A stretch of DNA of 64,000 nucleotides from contig NZ_JBBKAH010000006.1 of NCBI RefSeq assembly GCF_037652055.1, forward strand, positions 1 through 64,000. The letters are read 5' to 3'. This DNA comes from Pelagibius sp037652055. Lineage in GTDB: Bacteria; Pseudomonadota; Alphaproteobacteria; Kiloniellales; Kiloniellaceae. Position 1 is the stretch's first letter. Each line of letters opens with the position of its first letter. The notes beneath the pieces were generated by a model. The model saw only the letters and a program-made list of their open reading frames with translations. It made no database searches and had not been told where the DNA came from. This document shows, piece by piece, positions 51,542 to 61,243 of the stretch. The translations under genes and the position numbers were made by a program.

Positions 51542-52774
51542 TCACGGCAGCGCCCGCTTCATGAAGATGCCACCTTTCATGATGACCGGCAGGTGCGCAC
51601 CCTGGTCTTCCAGCAGGGCGAGGTCGTCCAGCGGATCGCCGTCGACCACCAGCAGGTCGGCATAGGCGCCGGGCGCCACCACGCCCAGGTCGCCCTCGGC
51701 GTTCAGCAGCGCCGCGTTCACCGAGGTCGCCGAGCGCAATATCTCCGCCGGCGACAGCACCTCGGCGCGGATGGCGAACTCGTGCGACTGGTGCTGCTGC
51801 ATGGCGCCCAGCAGGTCGGTGCCGAAGCCGATCGACACGCCGGCGGCTTTCAGGATCTCGAGCGACTGCACGCCGGCCGCGCGCACCACCTTCAGCTTCT
51901 CCAGGCCGACCGCCGGGAGACCGAGTTCGGCGCCGAAGCGCTCCAGCATCTGGTAGGTCACCAGCGTCGGCACGACGTAAGCGCCGGCCTCCGCACACTG
52001 TCTAGCAGTTGCCGCGTCGATCAGGTTGGCGTGCTCGATGGAGCGCACCCCGAAAGCCACGCAGCGCGCAATCGCTTCCGGCGTATAGGCGTGTGCCATG
52101 ACGTAGGTACGCCACGATTGCGCTTCCCAGACGATGGCGCGGATCTCCTGTTCCGAGTACTGCAGGTTCCAGATCGGATCGGTCGGCGAGGAGACACCGC
52201 CGGATGCCATGATCTTGATCTGCGTGGCGCCGCGGCGCAGCTCCTCGCGCGCCGCCTTCTGCACCGCCGGCACGCCGTCGGCGATGACACCGAAGATCGG
52301 CCCGCTCTGGCTGCAGAAGCAATAGTCGCCGTGACTTGCTTCCAGGCCGCGGAAGTCGGCGTGGCCGCCGGTCTGGGTCAGCGCGCGGCCGGCATAGAAC
52401 AGCCGCGGCCCCTCGATGAGCCCCGCCTTCACCGCCATCGCCAGGCCGTAGTCTGCGCCGCCGGCATCGCGCACCGTGGTGAAGCCGCGCTTCAGCGCGG
52501 CCTCCAAGAGGTGTCTTGCATGCTGGTGCAGGTAGGAGCGCGGCAGCCCCTCCATCTTGGTGAAGTCGGGCTCCGCCGCCATGGCATGGAAGTGCGCGTC
52601 GATCAGGCCAGGCATGAGGGTGCGCCCCTTGAGGTCGATGACCTCGGCGTTCGCTGCCTTGATGGGTTTGTCCGAGACCTCCCTGATGCGCTCGCCCTCG
52701 ACGAGGACGTGGTGGCCGTCACGCAGTTCGCCGCCCAAGCCGTCGAACAGCCGGGCGTTCTCGAAGAGAATCAT
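51542..52774 (-). CDS. Amidohydrolase, imidazolonepropionase-like
   Basis: The 410-residue metal-dependent amidohydrolase has DAHFHAMA (first metal site), IKIMASGGVSS (possible bridging Lys), AHAYTPEA, EHANLID and GFGTDLLGAMQQH (Asp). These fit the imidazolonepropionase-like clade that includes Xaa-Pro dipeptidases and cyclic amide hydrolases. ATG 52774 is favoured over an in-frame TTG at 52819. It is 173 bases upstream of the SBP gene and on the same strand, so it likely degrades a substrate taken up by the transporter. Confidence 0.88.
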   Translation of the reverse strand: MILFENARLFDGLGGELRDGHHVLVEGERIREVSDKPIKAANAEVIDLKGRTLMPGLIDAHFHAMAAEPDFTKMEGLPRSYLHQHARHLLEAALKRGFTTVRDAGGADYGLAMAVKAGLIEGPRLFYAGRALTQTGGHADFRGLEASHGDYCFCSQSGPIFGVIADGVPAVQKAAREELRRGATQIKIMASGGVSSPTDPIWNLQYSEQEIRAIVWEAQSWRTYVMAHAYTPEAIARCVAFGVRSIEHANLIDAATARQCAEAGAYVVPTLVTYQMLERFGAELGLPAVGLEKLKVVRAAGVQSLEILKAAGVSIGFGTDLLGAMQQHQSHEFAIRAEVLSPAEILRSATSVNAALLNAEGDLGVVAPGAYADLLVVDGDPLDDLALLEDQGAHLPVIMKGGIFMKRALP

Positions 52775-52931
52775 CGCGCGCTCGCCCACCCCTGAACGCT
52801 CCCTCTCCCTAGGTTCCAACCATGGGAATCGGCGTTCATGCTAAGCTCAGGCCGCAAAAGCCGCAATTGTGAAACAGTGAGTCTCAGCCTTTGAGACAAA
52901 AGGTCTAGCCGTCCGAGCTAGTCCGCGCCGA

Positions 52932-53642
52932 TCAGTATACGAAGGTGCCGATGCCAACGACGACAGGCTCTTCGTCCATGAAATCGAAGAGCAGTGTCCA
53001 GTTCGTAGGGCTCCCCTCAAGGTCCAGATGGTAATAAGCGGGAGAATGCGCCGCGGCCGACGACAAGCTCACGCCCACCAGCTTGAACGATTTCCACAGA
53101 CCGAACTCGCTTTCGAAGTCCCGGAATATTTGACCTGCCCGAGCGGAGGGAAAGGTCACGTCGGCCAAGGCATCAGGACCACTTGCCGAGGAAAGTCTTT
53201 CCCATACCCGAACTGCTGCCAGAAATACACCCGGGCTGATATCATTCGTGATGACATAGCGCGGGTCGTCCTGACGCGGACAATCTCCCTCAGCAACCAT
53301 CATCGACACGCTGCGGTCGCCTAGATATGGCTTGTCCGCTGGGGGCGTATGCGTCCAGTTGCCATCTTCGTGGAACAACCGGCGCATTGTGACCTGACAA
53401 ACACCGAAGGGGTGGTGCAGAGGCACGGATACGAAATCATAGGTCCTGGTTTCCGGATCACCCCAGACCGAGCAGGACTTGATCGCACCAGGGGAGACCT
53501 TCTCCAACAACTCTCGAACTTCCGGCGGTGCAGTCTCGGAATCCGGAAAGTAATATCCGCAGGAATAACCCGCCACGATCTCCGCCTGCACCGGTGTTGT
53601 GGCTGCCACCAGCAGGAACGCCAAAATGATGAAGCCTCTCAT
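52932..53642 (-). CDS. Exported protein of unknown function, 236 aa
   Basis: A signal peptide (MRGFIILAFLLVAATTPVQA) precedes a periplasmic domain with about five cysteines (SCGYYFPDS, SCSVWGD, VCQVTMRRLF, GDCPRQDD). The ATG overlaps the stop of the DUF2927 gene (ATGA) with a GGGGGGCGGGG ribosome site, so the two are coupled. The sequence is markedly less GC-rich than its partner. No family recognised. Confidence 0.7.
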   Translation of the reverse strand: MRGFIILAFLLVAATTPVQAEIVAGYSCGYYFPDSETAPPEVRELLEKVSPGAIKSCSVWGDPETRTYDFVSVPLHHPFGVCQVTMRRLFHEDGNWTHTPPADKPYLGDRSVSMMVAEGDCPRQDDPRYVITNDISPGVFLAAVRVWERLSSASGPDALADVTFPSARAGQIFRDFESEFGLWKSFKLVGVSLSSAAAHSPAYYHLDLEGSPTNWTLLFDFMDEEPVVVGIGTFVY

Positions 53643-54400
53643 CCCCCGCCCCCCTTCCGCAGGTCGCGCAGCGCCGCGCGGGCCAGCGGCTCCGCCTCGG
53701 CCCAGCCCATGCCGGGCTTCAGGCGCGGGTCGTAGAGTAGGCGCAGAATGAGGCGATCCTGCGGCGTGAGGGCGACGTACTTGCCCGCATCGCCGAACAC
53801 CGACTCGGCACTCGGATCGAGATCGTGCAGGAGACCCAGCGCCTGTGTCGTCTGCTGCACCAGGCAGCCCTCGACGGTGCGGTCGCCGCGGTCGGTACGC
53901 AGGAAGACCACGGCGAAGCCGATGCCCTGCCCGCCCGGCCAACCGCCCCACAGGAAGCCGAAGCAGGTGGCATCCGGCGCCATGGCGTCCAGCCGCCTGT
54001 CGAAGCTCGACGGATCGGCGATGCGGTGGGCGAAGCGGCTCCGGTTGTCACGCACAGCCGCGAAGGGATCGTCGTCATAGAAGACCAGCAGGTTCGCCTG
54101 ATCCGCCGGCGCCTCGGCGATGGCAAGACCGGTGAGGTCCGCGAGTTCGGCCAGGTGGCGCCGCGCCGCCGAGCGATAGTCCGGCCTGTCAGTACCGATC
54201 ACGGCAGCGCGAATCGGGCCCGTCCACTTGGCCAGATGGCCGCCGCTGATCGTGGGTTGGCCATAGGCGACGCGGTGGAAATCGGCGAGGATCGCTTCCT
54301 CTGCCGGATCTGGCGCCAGGTCCCCTGAGGGCGCGGGCGCCGTGCAGGCTGTCAGCAGCAGCGACCCGGCGAAGGCCCAGGCTGCAACGCTTTTACGCAT
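53639..54400 (-). CDS. DUF2927-type lipoprotein
   Basis: The 253-residue product has a lipobox LLTAC near residue 19 and FHRVAYGQ, KWTGPIRAAVIG, LLVFYDDDP and a C-terminal LRLLYDPRLKPGM region, features I associate with DUF2927 proteins. The repeated Ala/Gly/Trp motif GFLWGGWPGGQGIGFAVVFL is also shared. Function unknown, envelope location. AGGAGAAAAG lies about 15 bases upstream of ATG 54400. Confidence 0.7.
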   Translation of the reverse strand: MRKSVAAWAFAGSLLLTACTAPAPSGDLAPDPAEEAILADFHRVAYGQPTISGGHLAKWTGPIRAAVIGTDRPDYRSAARRHLAELADLTGLAIAEAPADQANLLVFYDDDPFAAVRDNRSRFAHRIADPSSFDRRLDAMAPDATCFGFLWGGWPGGQGIGFAVVFLRTDRGDRTVEGCLVQQTTQALGLLHDLDPSAESVFGDAGKYVALTPQDRLILRLLYDPRLKPGMGWAEAEPLARAALRDLRKGGGG

Positions 54401-54613
54401 GATCTTGCTTTTCTCCTGACATGCCCGCCGCCGTTGGGCGGCGACGGGGGGCAGCAGCCCTGACCATTTCGCACGGCTGGTGGCGAGGATAGCTGCTATC
54501 ATCCTTCTGGCGGCAAGAATTTGCGGCGGATTTGCCTTCGCCTGCGGCCGCCCCCAAGTATGAGGTATCCACCCGACCGCGACCCCTAGCCAGCGAGCCG
54601 CAAACCGCCCAGC

Positions 54614-56461
54614 ATGTATGCCTTCTTCGAGCGCCTGTTCGACCCCCTCGCCCCGTCCGACATCACCCGCCCGCCCAAAGGCACGGTGGCGTTCTTCTGG
54701 CATTTCCTGGGGCCGATCCGCGGGCTGCTGATCGTCACCCTGGCGATCTCGGGCATCGCCGCCGGTGCCGAACTCGCGCTCTATGCCTTCCTCGGCGTGC
54801 TGGTCGACTGGGTGACCGTGAGCACGCCGGAGAACTTCCTCGCCGAACACGGCTGGATGCTGGCCGGCATGGCCTTCGTCGCGCTGTTCCTGCGTCCGCT
54901 GGCGACCCTGGTGTCGCGTGGCCTGATCAATCTCAGCATCGCGCCGGGCCTCACCAACCGGGTGCGCTGGCTGAACCACCGCTACGTGGTGCGCCAGAGC
55001 CTGACTTATTTCCAGAACGACTTCGCTGGGCGCATCGCCCAGAAGGTGCTGCAGACCGGTCACGCGGTGCGCGAGGCGGTCATCAATGTCATCGACGGCG
55101 TGTGGTTCCTGCTCATCTACCTGGTCGGCACGCTGGCACTCTTCGCCGGCATCGACTGGCGTCTGCTGCTGCCGGTGCTGGTATGGACCCTGGCCTATGC
55201 GGCCGTCATCTACTTCATGGTGCCGCCGGTGCGCCGCAAGTCGGCGGCGGTTTCGGAATCGAACTCGACCCTGACCGGGCGGATCGTCGACAGCTACACC
55301 AACATCCAGTCGGTGAAGCTGTTCGCTCATGCCGAGCGCGAAGAAGACTTCGTCGCCGAGGTGATCGACCGCCACACCCTGAACCTGCGCCAGCTGATGC
55401 GCGCGATCTTCCTGATGACGGTGACGCTGACGCTGCTCAACACCGCCCTGATCCTGGCGGTCACCGGGCTGGCCCTGGTGCTGTGGATGGACACGGCCAT
55501 CACCGTCGGCGCCATTGCCGTGGCCATCGGCCTGATCATCCGCCTCACCCAGATGTCGGGCTGGATCCTGCGCACCGTCACCAGCCTGTTCGAGAACATC
55601 GGCACGGTGCAGAACGGCATCGAAACCATCTCGCAGCCCTATGCCGTCACCGACAGCCCGGGCGCGCACGACCTCGCCGTCCGCGAAGGCGAGGTGCGCT
55701 TCGAGGCGATCGGCTTCCACTACGGCCAGGAAGGCGGCATCATCGACAGCCTCTCGCTGACGGTGCAGCCGGGCGAGAAGGTCGGCATCGTCGGGCGCTC
55801 AGGTGCCGGCAAGTCGACCCTGGTGAACCTGCTGCTGCGCTTCTACGACCTGGAGAGCGGGCGCATCCTGATCGACGGCCAGGATATCGCCGAGGTGACT
55901 CAGGCCAGCCTGCGCGCGCAGATCGCCATGGTGACGCAGGACACCGCCCTGCTGCACCGCTCGATCCGCGACAACATCGTCTACGGCAAGCCGCAGGCCA
56001 GCGAAGCCGACATGCGCCGCGCTGCCGAGTTGGCCGAGGCGGCCGGCTTCATCCCCGAGCTGCGCGACCTGCGCGGCCGGCGCGGCTACGACGCCCATGT
56101 CGGCGAACGCGGCGTGAAGCTCAGCGGCGGCCAGCGCCAGCGCATCGCCATCGCGCGGGTGATCCTGAAGGACGCCCCGATCCTGGTGCTCGACGAGGCG
56201 ACCTCGGCGCTCGACTCCGAGGTCGAGGCGGCGATCCAGAGCCAGCTGCAGCACCTGATGACCGGCAAGACGGTGATCGCCATCGCCCACCGCCTCTCCA
56301 CCATCGCCGCCATGGACCGGCTGGTGGTGATGGACAAGGGCCACATCGTCGAAGAGGGCAGCCATGCCGAGCTGCTGGCCCAGGGCGGCCTCTACGCCCA
56401 GCTGTGGGAGCGCCAGTCCGGCGGCTTCATCGGCGTCGACGAGACCCGCAAGGCGTCCTAA
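54614..56461 (+). CDS. ABC exporter, fused membrane and ATPase domains (MsbA-type)
   Basis: The 615-residue half-transporter has an N-terminal six-helix membrane domain (about 20-340) and a C-terminal ATPase: Walker A GRSGAGKSTLVNLL, Q-loop VTQDTALLHR, signature LSGGQRQRIAIARVI, Walker B ILVLDEATSALDS, and H-loop AHRLST. It forms homodimers and flips or exports lipids, peptides or drugs. No accessory or substrate gene is adjacent. Ribosome site is weak. Confidence 0.93.
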   Translation: MYAFFERLFDPLAPSDITRPPKGTVAFFWHFLGPIRGLLIVTLAISGIAAGAELALYAFLGVLVDWVTVSTPENFLAEHGWMLAGMAFVALFLRPLATLVSRGLINLSIAPGLTNRVRWLNHRYVVRQSLTYFQNDFAGRIAQKVLQTGHAVREAVINVIDGVWFLLIYLVGTLALFAGIDWRLLLPVLVWTLAYAAVIYFMVPPVRRKSAAVSESNSTLTGRIVDSYTNIQSVKLFAHAEREEDFVAEVIDRHTLNLRQLMRAIFLMTVTLTLLNTALILAVTGLALVLWMDTAITVGAIAVAIGLIIRLTQMSGWILRTVTSLFENIGTVQNGIETISQPYAVTDSPGAHDLAVREGEVRFEAIGFHYGQEGGIIDSLSLTVQPGEKVGIVGRSGAGKSTLVNLLLRFYDLESGRILIDGQDIAEVTQASLRAQIAMVTQDTALLHRSIRDNIVYGKPQASEADMRRAAELAEAAGFIPELRDLRGRRGYDAHVGERGVKLSGGQRQRIAIARVILKDAPILVLDEATSALDSEVEAAIQSQLQHLMTGKTVIAIAHRLSTIAAMDRLVVMDKGHIVEEGSHAELLAQGGLYAQLWERQSGGFIGVDETRKAS

Positions 56462-56674
56462 GCCCGCTCGGGCAGAGAGCGAAAACTCAACCGTTTACAA
56501 ATACTTGTGCCCATGCGCGGGCCACAAGCCGCCTATGCGCCCTGCTTCGGGGGCAAAGGCTTGGCCTTCCCCGCCGGCTGGGAGTAGGCTGCCCGCGGTC
56601 CCGCATCTGTCCCGCCACCGGCCGTCGCCCCGCGCCGCCGGAGCCGGGATACGACACTGTCTTAGGAGAGCCCC

Positions 56675-58066
56675 ATGAGCGTCCGGCCAAACTCGGCGGC
56701 CAGCCGTGATATCGCCTATCACCTGCACCCCTACACCAACGCCCGCAAGAACGAGGAAGAGGGCTCGCTGATCCTCGACCGCGGCGACGGGGTCTACGTG
56801 ATCGACGAGGACGGCAATCGCTATCTGGAGGCCATGGCCGGACTGTGGTGCGCGGGCCTGGGCTTCAGCGAGAAACGCCTGGTCGACGCCGCCACCAACC
56901 AGATGTCGAAGCTGCCCTACTATCATTCCTTCGCGCAGAAGACGGCGACCCCTGTGGTCGACCTCGCCGAGAAACTCGTACAGATCACCCCGGCTCAGCT
57001 CACCAAGGTGTTCTTCGCCAATTCCGGCTCCGAGGCCAACGACACCGTCGTGAAGATGGTGTGGTACTACAACAATGCCATCGGCCGGCCGGAGAAGAAG
57101 AAGATCATCGGCCGCATCAAGGGCTATCACGGCGTGACCGTCGCCGCCGCCAGCCTGACCGGCCTGCCCTACGCGCAGTTCGATTTCGACGTGCCGATCG
57201 CCAATATCATCCACACCGGCGCGCCGCACTATTACCGCTTCGCCGAAGAAGGCGAGAGCGAGACCGACTTCGTCGACCGCCGGGTCCGCGAGCTGGAGGA
57301 ACTGATCCTCGCTGAAGGCCCGGACACCGTCGCCGCTTTCATCGGCGAGCCGCTGCAGGGCGCCGGCGGCGTCATCGTCCCGCCGGCCGGCTATTGGGAG
57401 AAGACCCAGGCCGTCCTCAAGAAGTATGACGTGCTGCTGGTCGCCGACGAGGTCATCACCGGCTTCGGGCGCACCGGCAACCTCTTCGGCTGCGAGACCT
57501 TCGGGATCAAGCCGGACATGATGAGCGTGGCCAAGCAGTTGAGCAGCGCCTACATGCCGATCTCGGCGGTGCTGGTCACCGATGCCATCTACCAGGCCAT
57601 CGCCGACAACTCGGCCAAGCGCGGCTCCTTCGGCCACGGCTACACCTACAGCGCCCACCCGGTCTCCGCCGCGGTGGCCCTTGAGACGCTGAAGATCTAC
57701 GAGGAGCGCAAGATCGTCGACCATGTGCGTGCGGTCTCGCCGCGCCTCTTGGACGGCTTGAAGGCCTTCGCCGGCCACCCGCTGGTCGGCGAGGTGCGCG
57801 GCATCGGCCTGATCGCCGCCGTCGAACTGGTTGCCGACAAGGCGACCAAGGCGCCCTTCGACCCGCTCGGCAAGGTCGGCGGCTTCTTCGCGGCGCGCGC
57901 CCAGGCGCACGGCGTGATCTTCCGCAACCTCGGCGACACCATCGCCTGCTGCCCGCCGATGATCATCACCGAGGCGGAAATCGACGCCGTCCTCGCCGGC
58001 TTCCGCAAGGCGCTGGACGAGACCGCCGCCTTCGTCGCCGAACAGGGCCTGGCGCAGGTCGCCTGA
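56675..58066 (+). CDS. Class III (omega) aminotransferase
   Basis: The 463-residue PLP enzyme has LWCAGLGFSE, FANSGSEANDTVVKMVWYYN, GRIKGYHGVTVAAASL, VADEVITGFGRTG and the catalytic Lys287 in SVAKQLSSAYMP. Closest in pattern to pyruvate-dependent omega-amino acid, taurine or polyamine transaminases (SpuC-like). A polyamine-type ABC importer lies 1.6 kb downstream on the same strand, so putrescine or spermidine as amino donor is an attractive guess. The start follows AGGAG. Confidence 0.9.
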   Translation: MSVRPNSAASRDIAYHLHPYTNARKNEEEGSLILDRGDGVYVIDEDGNRYLEAMAGLWCAGLGFSEKRLVDAATNQMSKLPYYHSFAQKTATPVVDLAEKLVQITPAQLTKVFFANSGSEANDTVVKMVWYYNNAIGRPEKKKIIGRIKGYHGVTVAAASLTGLPYAQFDFDVPIANIIHTGAPHYYRFAEEGESETDFVDRRVRELEELILAEGPDTVAAFIGEPLQGAGGVIVPPAGYWEKTQAVLKKYDVLLVADEVITGFGRTGNLFGCETFGIKPDMMSVAKQLSSAYMPISAVLVTDAIYQAIADNSAKRGSFGHGYTYSAHPVSAAVALETLKIYEERKIVDHVRAVSPRLLDGLKAFAGHPLVGEVRGIGLIAAVELVADKATKAPFDPLGKVGGFFAARAQAHGVIFRNLGDTIACCPPMIITEAEIDAVLAGFRKALDETAAFVAEQGLAQVA

Positions 58067-58084
58067 CGTCCGGACCCCGATTTA

Positions 58085-58098
58085 CTGATCCAGGTCAT
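58085..58098. promoter_or_regulatory. FNR-type site upstream of hemA
   Basis: CTGAT-CCAG-GTCAT matches TTGAT-N4-ATCAA at eight of ten conserved positions allowing the R/Y degeneracy, and has the same CCAG spacer as the hemerythrin site. It lies about 190 bases before hemA, just after the aminotransferase stop. FnrL-type control of hemA is known in alphaproteobacteria; here inference. Confidence 0.45.
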
Positions 58099-58288
58099 TG
58101 TTGGGACGGGCTTTCTGTGGCGATTTGACGCGGAAGGCCTACCCCCATGAGGACCATTTCCGGGGGTGCCCTGCCGGGGTATTTTGTTAGTATGCTCCTC
58201 CCCGGGGCCCTCTAAGGGCCGCACGATGGTAGGGACCGGTACCCTGAGGAAATTTAAGGTCCCGGGAACACGGGAAATCAGAGTCGCC

Positions 58289-59500
58289 ATGGATTTCGAG
58301 CGCTTTTTCGCCCAGGAGATGGCTGCCCTCAAAGCCGAGGGCCGCTACCGCGTGTTCGCCGACCTTGAACGCCATGCCGGCGCCTTCCCGCATGCCAGAT
58401 GCTACAGCAAGCAAGGCGAAGGCGAGGTGACGGTCTGGTGTTCCAACGACTACCTCGGCATGGGCCAGAACCCCGCCGTCCTGGCCGCCATGCACGGCGC
58501 CATCGACAAGTGTGGCGCCGGTGCCGGCGGCACCCGCAACATCTCCGGCACCAACCACTACCACGTGCTGCTGGAGCGCGAACTGGCGGGCTTGCACGGC
58601 AAGGAAGCCGCGCTGCTGTTCACCTCGGGCTACGTCTCCAACTGGGCGGCGCTGGGCACTCTGGCGGCGCGCCTGCCAAACTGCATCGTGTTCTCCGACG
58701 CCCTTAATCATGCCTCGATGATCGAGGGCATCCGCTATTCCAGAGCCGGCAAGGCGATCTTCCGTCACAACGACCCCGAACACCTGGACCAGCTGCTGAG
58801 CGAGGCCGACCCGGCCGCCGCCAAGCTGGTTGCTTTCGAATCGGTCTATTCGATGGACGGCGACATCGCCCCTATCGCCGAGATCTGCGACGTGGCCGAC
58901 AAGCACGGCGCCATGACCTATCTGGACGAGGTCCACGCCGTCGGCCTGTACGGTCCGCACGGCGGCGGCATTGCCGAGCGCGAGGGCCTGATGGACCGCC
59001 TGACGGTGATCGAGGGCACCCTGGGCAAGGCCTTCGGTGTGATGGGCGGCTACATCGCCGCCTCCGCCGCCCTCTGCGATTTCGTGCGCAGCTTCGCCTC
59101 CGGCTTCATCTTCACCACCTCGCTGCCGCCGGCGGTGGCCGCCGGGGCGCTGGCCAGCGTCTCCCACCTGCGCCACAGCCAGGCCGAACGCGAGGCCCAC
59201 CAGGAGCGCTCGGCCACCCTGAAGCGCCGGCTCACCGAGGCCGGCCTGCCGGTCATGCCGTCGCAGAGCCATATCGTGCCGGTGCTGGTCGGCGATCCGG
59301 TCGCCTGCCGGGCCGTGACCGACCGCCTACTGGAGCAGTACGGCATCTACGTGCAGCCGATCAACTATCCCACCGTGCCGCGCGGCACCGAGCGGCTGCG
59401 CCTGACCCCGACCCCCCTGCACAGCGACGTCGAGATGGACCGCCTGGTCGACGCCCTGACGGAGATCTGGCAGGTCATGAACCTGCGCCGCGCCGCCTAG
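58289..59500 (+). CDS. hemA: 5-Aminolevulinate synthase
   Basis: The 403-residue enzyme condenses glycine and succinyl-CoA to 5-aminolevulinate (Shemin pathway of heme, B12 and bacteriochlorophyll). WCSNDYLGMGQNP, GAGAGGTRNISGTNHYHVLLE, AFESVYSMDGD, TYLDEVHAVGLYGPHGGG and the PLP lysine Lys247 (EGTLGKAFGVMGG) are all present, normal length. The start ATG 58289 fits known N-termini (MDFERFFA). A 222-base upstream region with an FNR-type site suggests oxygen control. Confidence 0.96.
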   Translation: MDFERFFAQEMAALKAEGRYRVFADLERHAGAFPHARCYSKQGEGEVTVWCSNDYLGMGQNPAVLAAMHGAIDKCGAGAGGTRNISGTNHYHVLLERELAGLHGKEAALLFTSGYVSNWAALGTLAARLPNCIVFSDALNHASMIEGIRYSRAGKAIFRHNDPEHLDQLLSEADPAAAKLVAFESVYSMDGDIAPIAEICDVADKHGAMTYLDEVHAVGLYGPHGGGIAEREGLMDRLTVIEGTLGKAFGVMGGYIAASAALCDFVRSFASGFIFTTSLPPAVAAGALASVSHLRHSQAEREAHQERSATLKRRLTEAGLPVMPSQSHIVPVLVGDPVACRAVTDRLLEQYGIYVQPINYPTVPRGTERLRLTPTPLHSDVEMDRLVDALTEIWQVMNLRRAA

Positions 59501-59684
59501 CCGTCTTCCAGCCCCCTTTCGGCTCTCACCAGCAAACGCTCCCCAACCCACAATTGTTACAGCGCGGTCGGGGCGGCGCCATTGCCCCGCGCGGCCTGCC
59601 GGGCAATGCTAGGTTCGCGCTGCGCAGACCGCGGGCCGCCGGGGGGAATCCATGCCGGCCCGCCAGTTGGGGGAGAGCAAGCAC

Positions 59685-61022
59685 ATGACCAACGGCAGGC
59701 ACGCCGCCAGCCTGATCGGCGTTCTATTCCTGGGAACCGTCCTGGCGACGACAGGCAGTCCCGTGCGGGCCCAGGATGCCCCCGCCGGCGCCAGCGTGGA
59801 CTCGACAACCGAGACGCCTCCTGCCGCCGACCCGGCCACCGGGGCCGTGCCCGAAACGGTTCCTGCGGCCTCGTCCGCGGCACCGTCCACCGACAGTGTG
59901 GATAGTGCCACGCCGGTTGAGAGCGGCGCCGGCCCGGCGCCGGCCGCCGCCGCCGCGTCGAGCGGCGACACGCCCGAAGTCGAGCCGGCCAAGCCGACGG
60001 GCCCCCTGGTGGTGGTGTCCTGGGGAGGCGTTTATTCGCAGAGTCAGGAAGAGGCGATCCATCATCCCTTCACCCGCACCACCGGCATCGAGATCAGCCG
60101 CAAGGTCTATGGCGGCGGCTTGGACCAGCTGCGTGCGCAGGTCGAGGCCGGGGAAGTCACCTGGGACGTGGTTGACGTCGATCCGGTCGATGCCGCCGAA
60201 GGCTGCGCGGAGGGGCTGTTCCAGCAGATGACCTTCATGATGCCCGCCGCGTCCGATGGCACCGTGGCGAGCGCCGACTTCCTGCCGGGCACCCTGCAAC
60301 CCTGCGCCGTCGGCTCCCAGGCATGGTCGATGCTGCTGGCCTACAGCACCGGCCCGGACGGCGTGCGCGCCGATGATGCCAGCCCGACCACCCTGCAGGA
60401 TTTTTTCGACACCGATCGCTTCCCCGGCGGCCGCGGCCTGCGCCGCACTCCGATGGCCAATTTGGAATGGGCGCTGCTCGCCGACGGCGCCGCACCGACC
60501 GAGATCTACGACCTGCTGCGCACGGAGGCCGGCGTCACGCGCGCCTTCGCCAAGCTGGACAGCATCCGCGACGAGATCGTCTGGTGGAACGACCCGCGCG
60601 AGCCGGGACGTCTGCTGGCGAGCGGCAGGGTCATCATGACTTCGACCTACAACGCGCCGGCCTTCGCCGATATCGCCGTGCGCCAGCAGCCCTTCGCGCT
60701 AATCTGGGATCACCAGCTGTGGGACATCGACCTCTGGGCCATCCCCGCCGGCGCGCCCAATGGTGAAGCGGCGCAGCAGTTCATCCGCTTCGCCACCGGC
60801 ACCGAGCCCCTGGCACGACAGACCCGCTGGATTCCCTACGGCCCGGTGCGTCGCTCGGCGGTCGCCGAGGTCGGCAGCTACGTCCATGCGGACGTCGAGA
60901 TGGCCGACTTCCTGCCCACGACGGAAGAGAACCTGGCGTCCGCCCTGCGTAACGATGCGCTGTTCTGGCGCGAGCGGGGTCCGGAACTGGTGGCACGCTT
61001 CAACGCCTGGCTCGCGCGCTGA
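59685..61022 (+). CDS. PotD/PotF-like periplasmic binding protein with long linker
   Basis: After a signal peptide (LIGVLFLGTVLATTGSPVRA), residues about 30-105 are Ala/Pro/Ser/Thr-rich and likely disordered. The rest is a polyamine-type binding fold: LVVVSWGGVYSQSQEEA, EVTWDVVDVDPVDAAEGCAE, NLEWALLADGAAPTEIYDLL. It is a clear paralog of the second binding protein at 62.5 kb. GGGGAGAG precedes the ATG. It may be a low-copy or envelope-spanning receptor for the same importer; ligand unknown. Confidence 0.85.
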   Translation: MTNGRHAASLIGVLFLGTVLATTGSPVRAQDAPAGASVDSTTETPPAADPATGAVPETVPAASSAAPSTDSVDSATPVESGAGPAPAAAAASSGDTPEVEPAKPTGPLVVVSWGGVYSQSQEEAIHHPFTRTTGIEISRKVYGGGLDQLRAQVEAGEVTWDVVDVDPVDAAEGCAEGLFQQMTFMMPAASDGTVASADFLPGTLQPCAVGSQAWSMLLAYSTGPDGVRADDASPTTLQDFFDTDRFPGGRGLRRTPMANLEWALLADGAAPTEIYDLLRTEAGVTRAFAKLDSIRDEIVWWNDPREPGRLLASGRVIMTSTYNAPAFADIAVRQQPFALIWDHQLWDIDLWAIPAGAPNGEAAQQFIRFATGTEPLARQTRWIPYGPVRRSAVAEVGSYVHADVEMADFLPTTEENLASALRNDALFWRERGPELVARFNAWLAR

Positions 61023-61243
61023 ACGTTTCGGCGGCCGGCTCTTGCCACCAATAATCCGAGAAGACCCACGGGAATCGCAACCTTTCCGTGCACCGTGGCG
61101 CGTTCCCTTTTTCAAGGTTTCATCCCCCGATACGATCAGCTAGGCTTCGCTCCATAATACAAAGAACCACAGGCATCAGGCATCCAGCTCGAGCATTTGT
61201 GGTTATACTAATAGTAACTTGGGGGCGCAGGGAGAAACCGCGA

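Noticed and set aside
53639..55720. 693-residue leftward frame reaching into the ABC exporter
   Set aside because: Only its last 253 residues (from ATG 54400) have a signal peptide and domain; the rest is antisense to the exporter.
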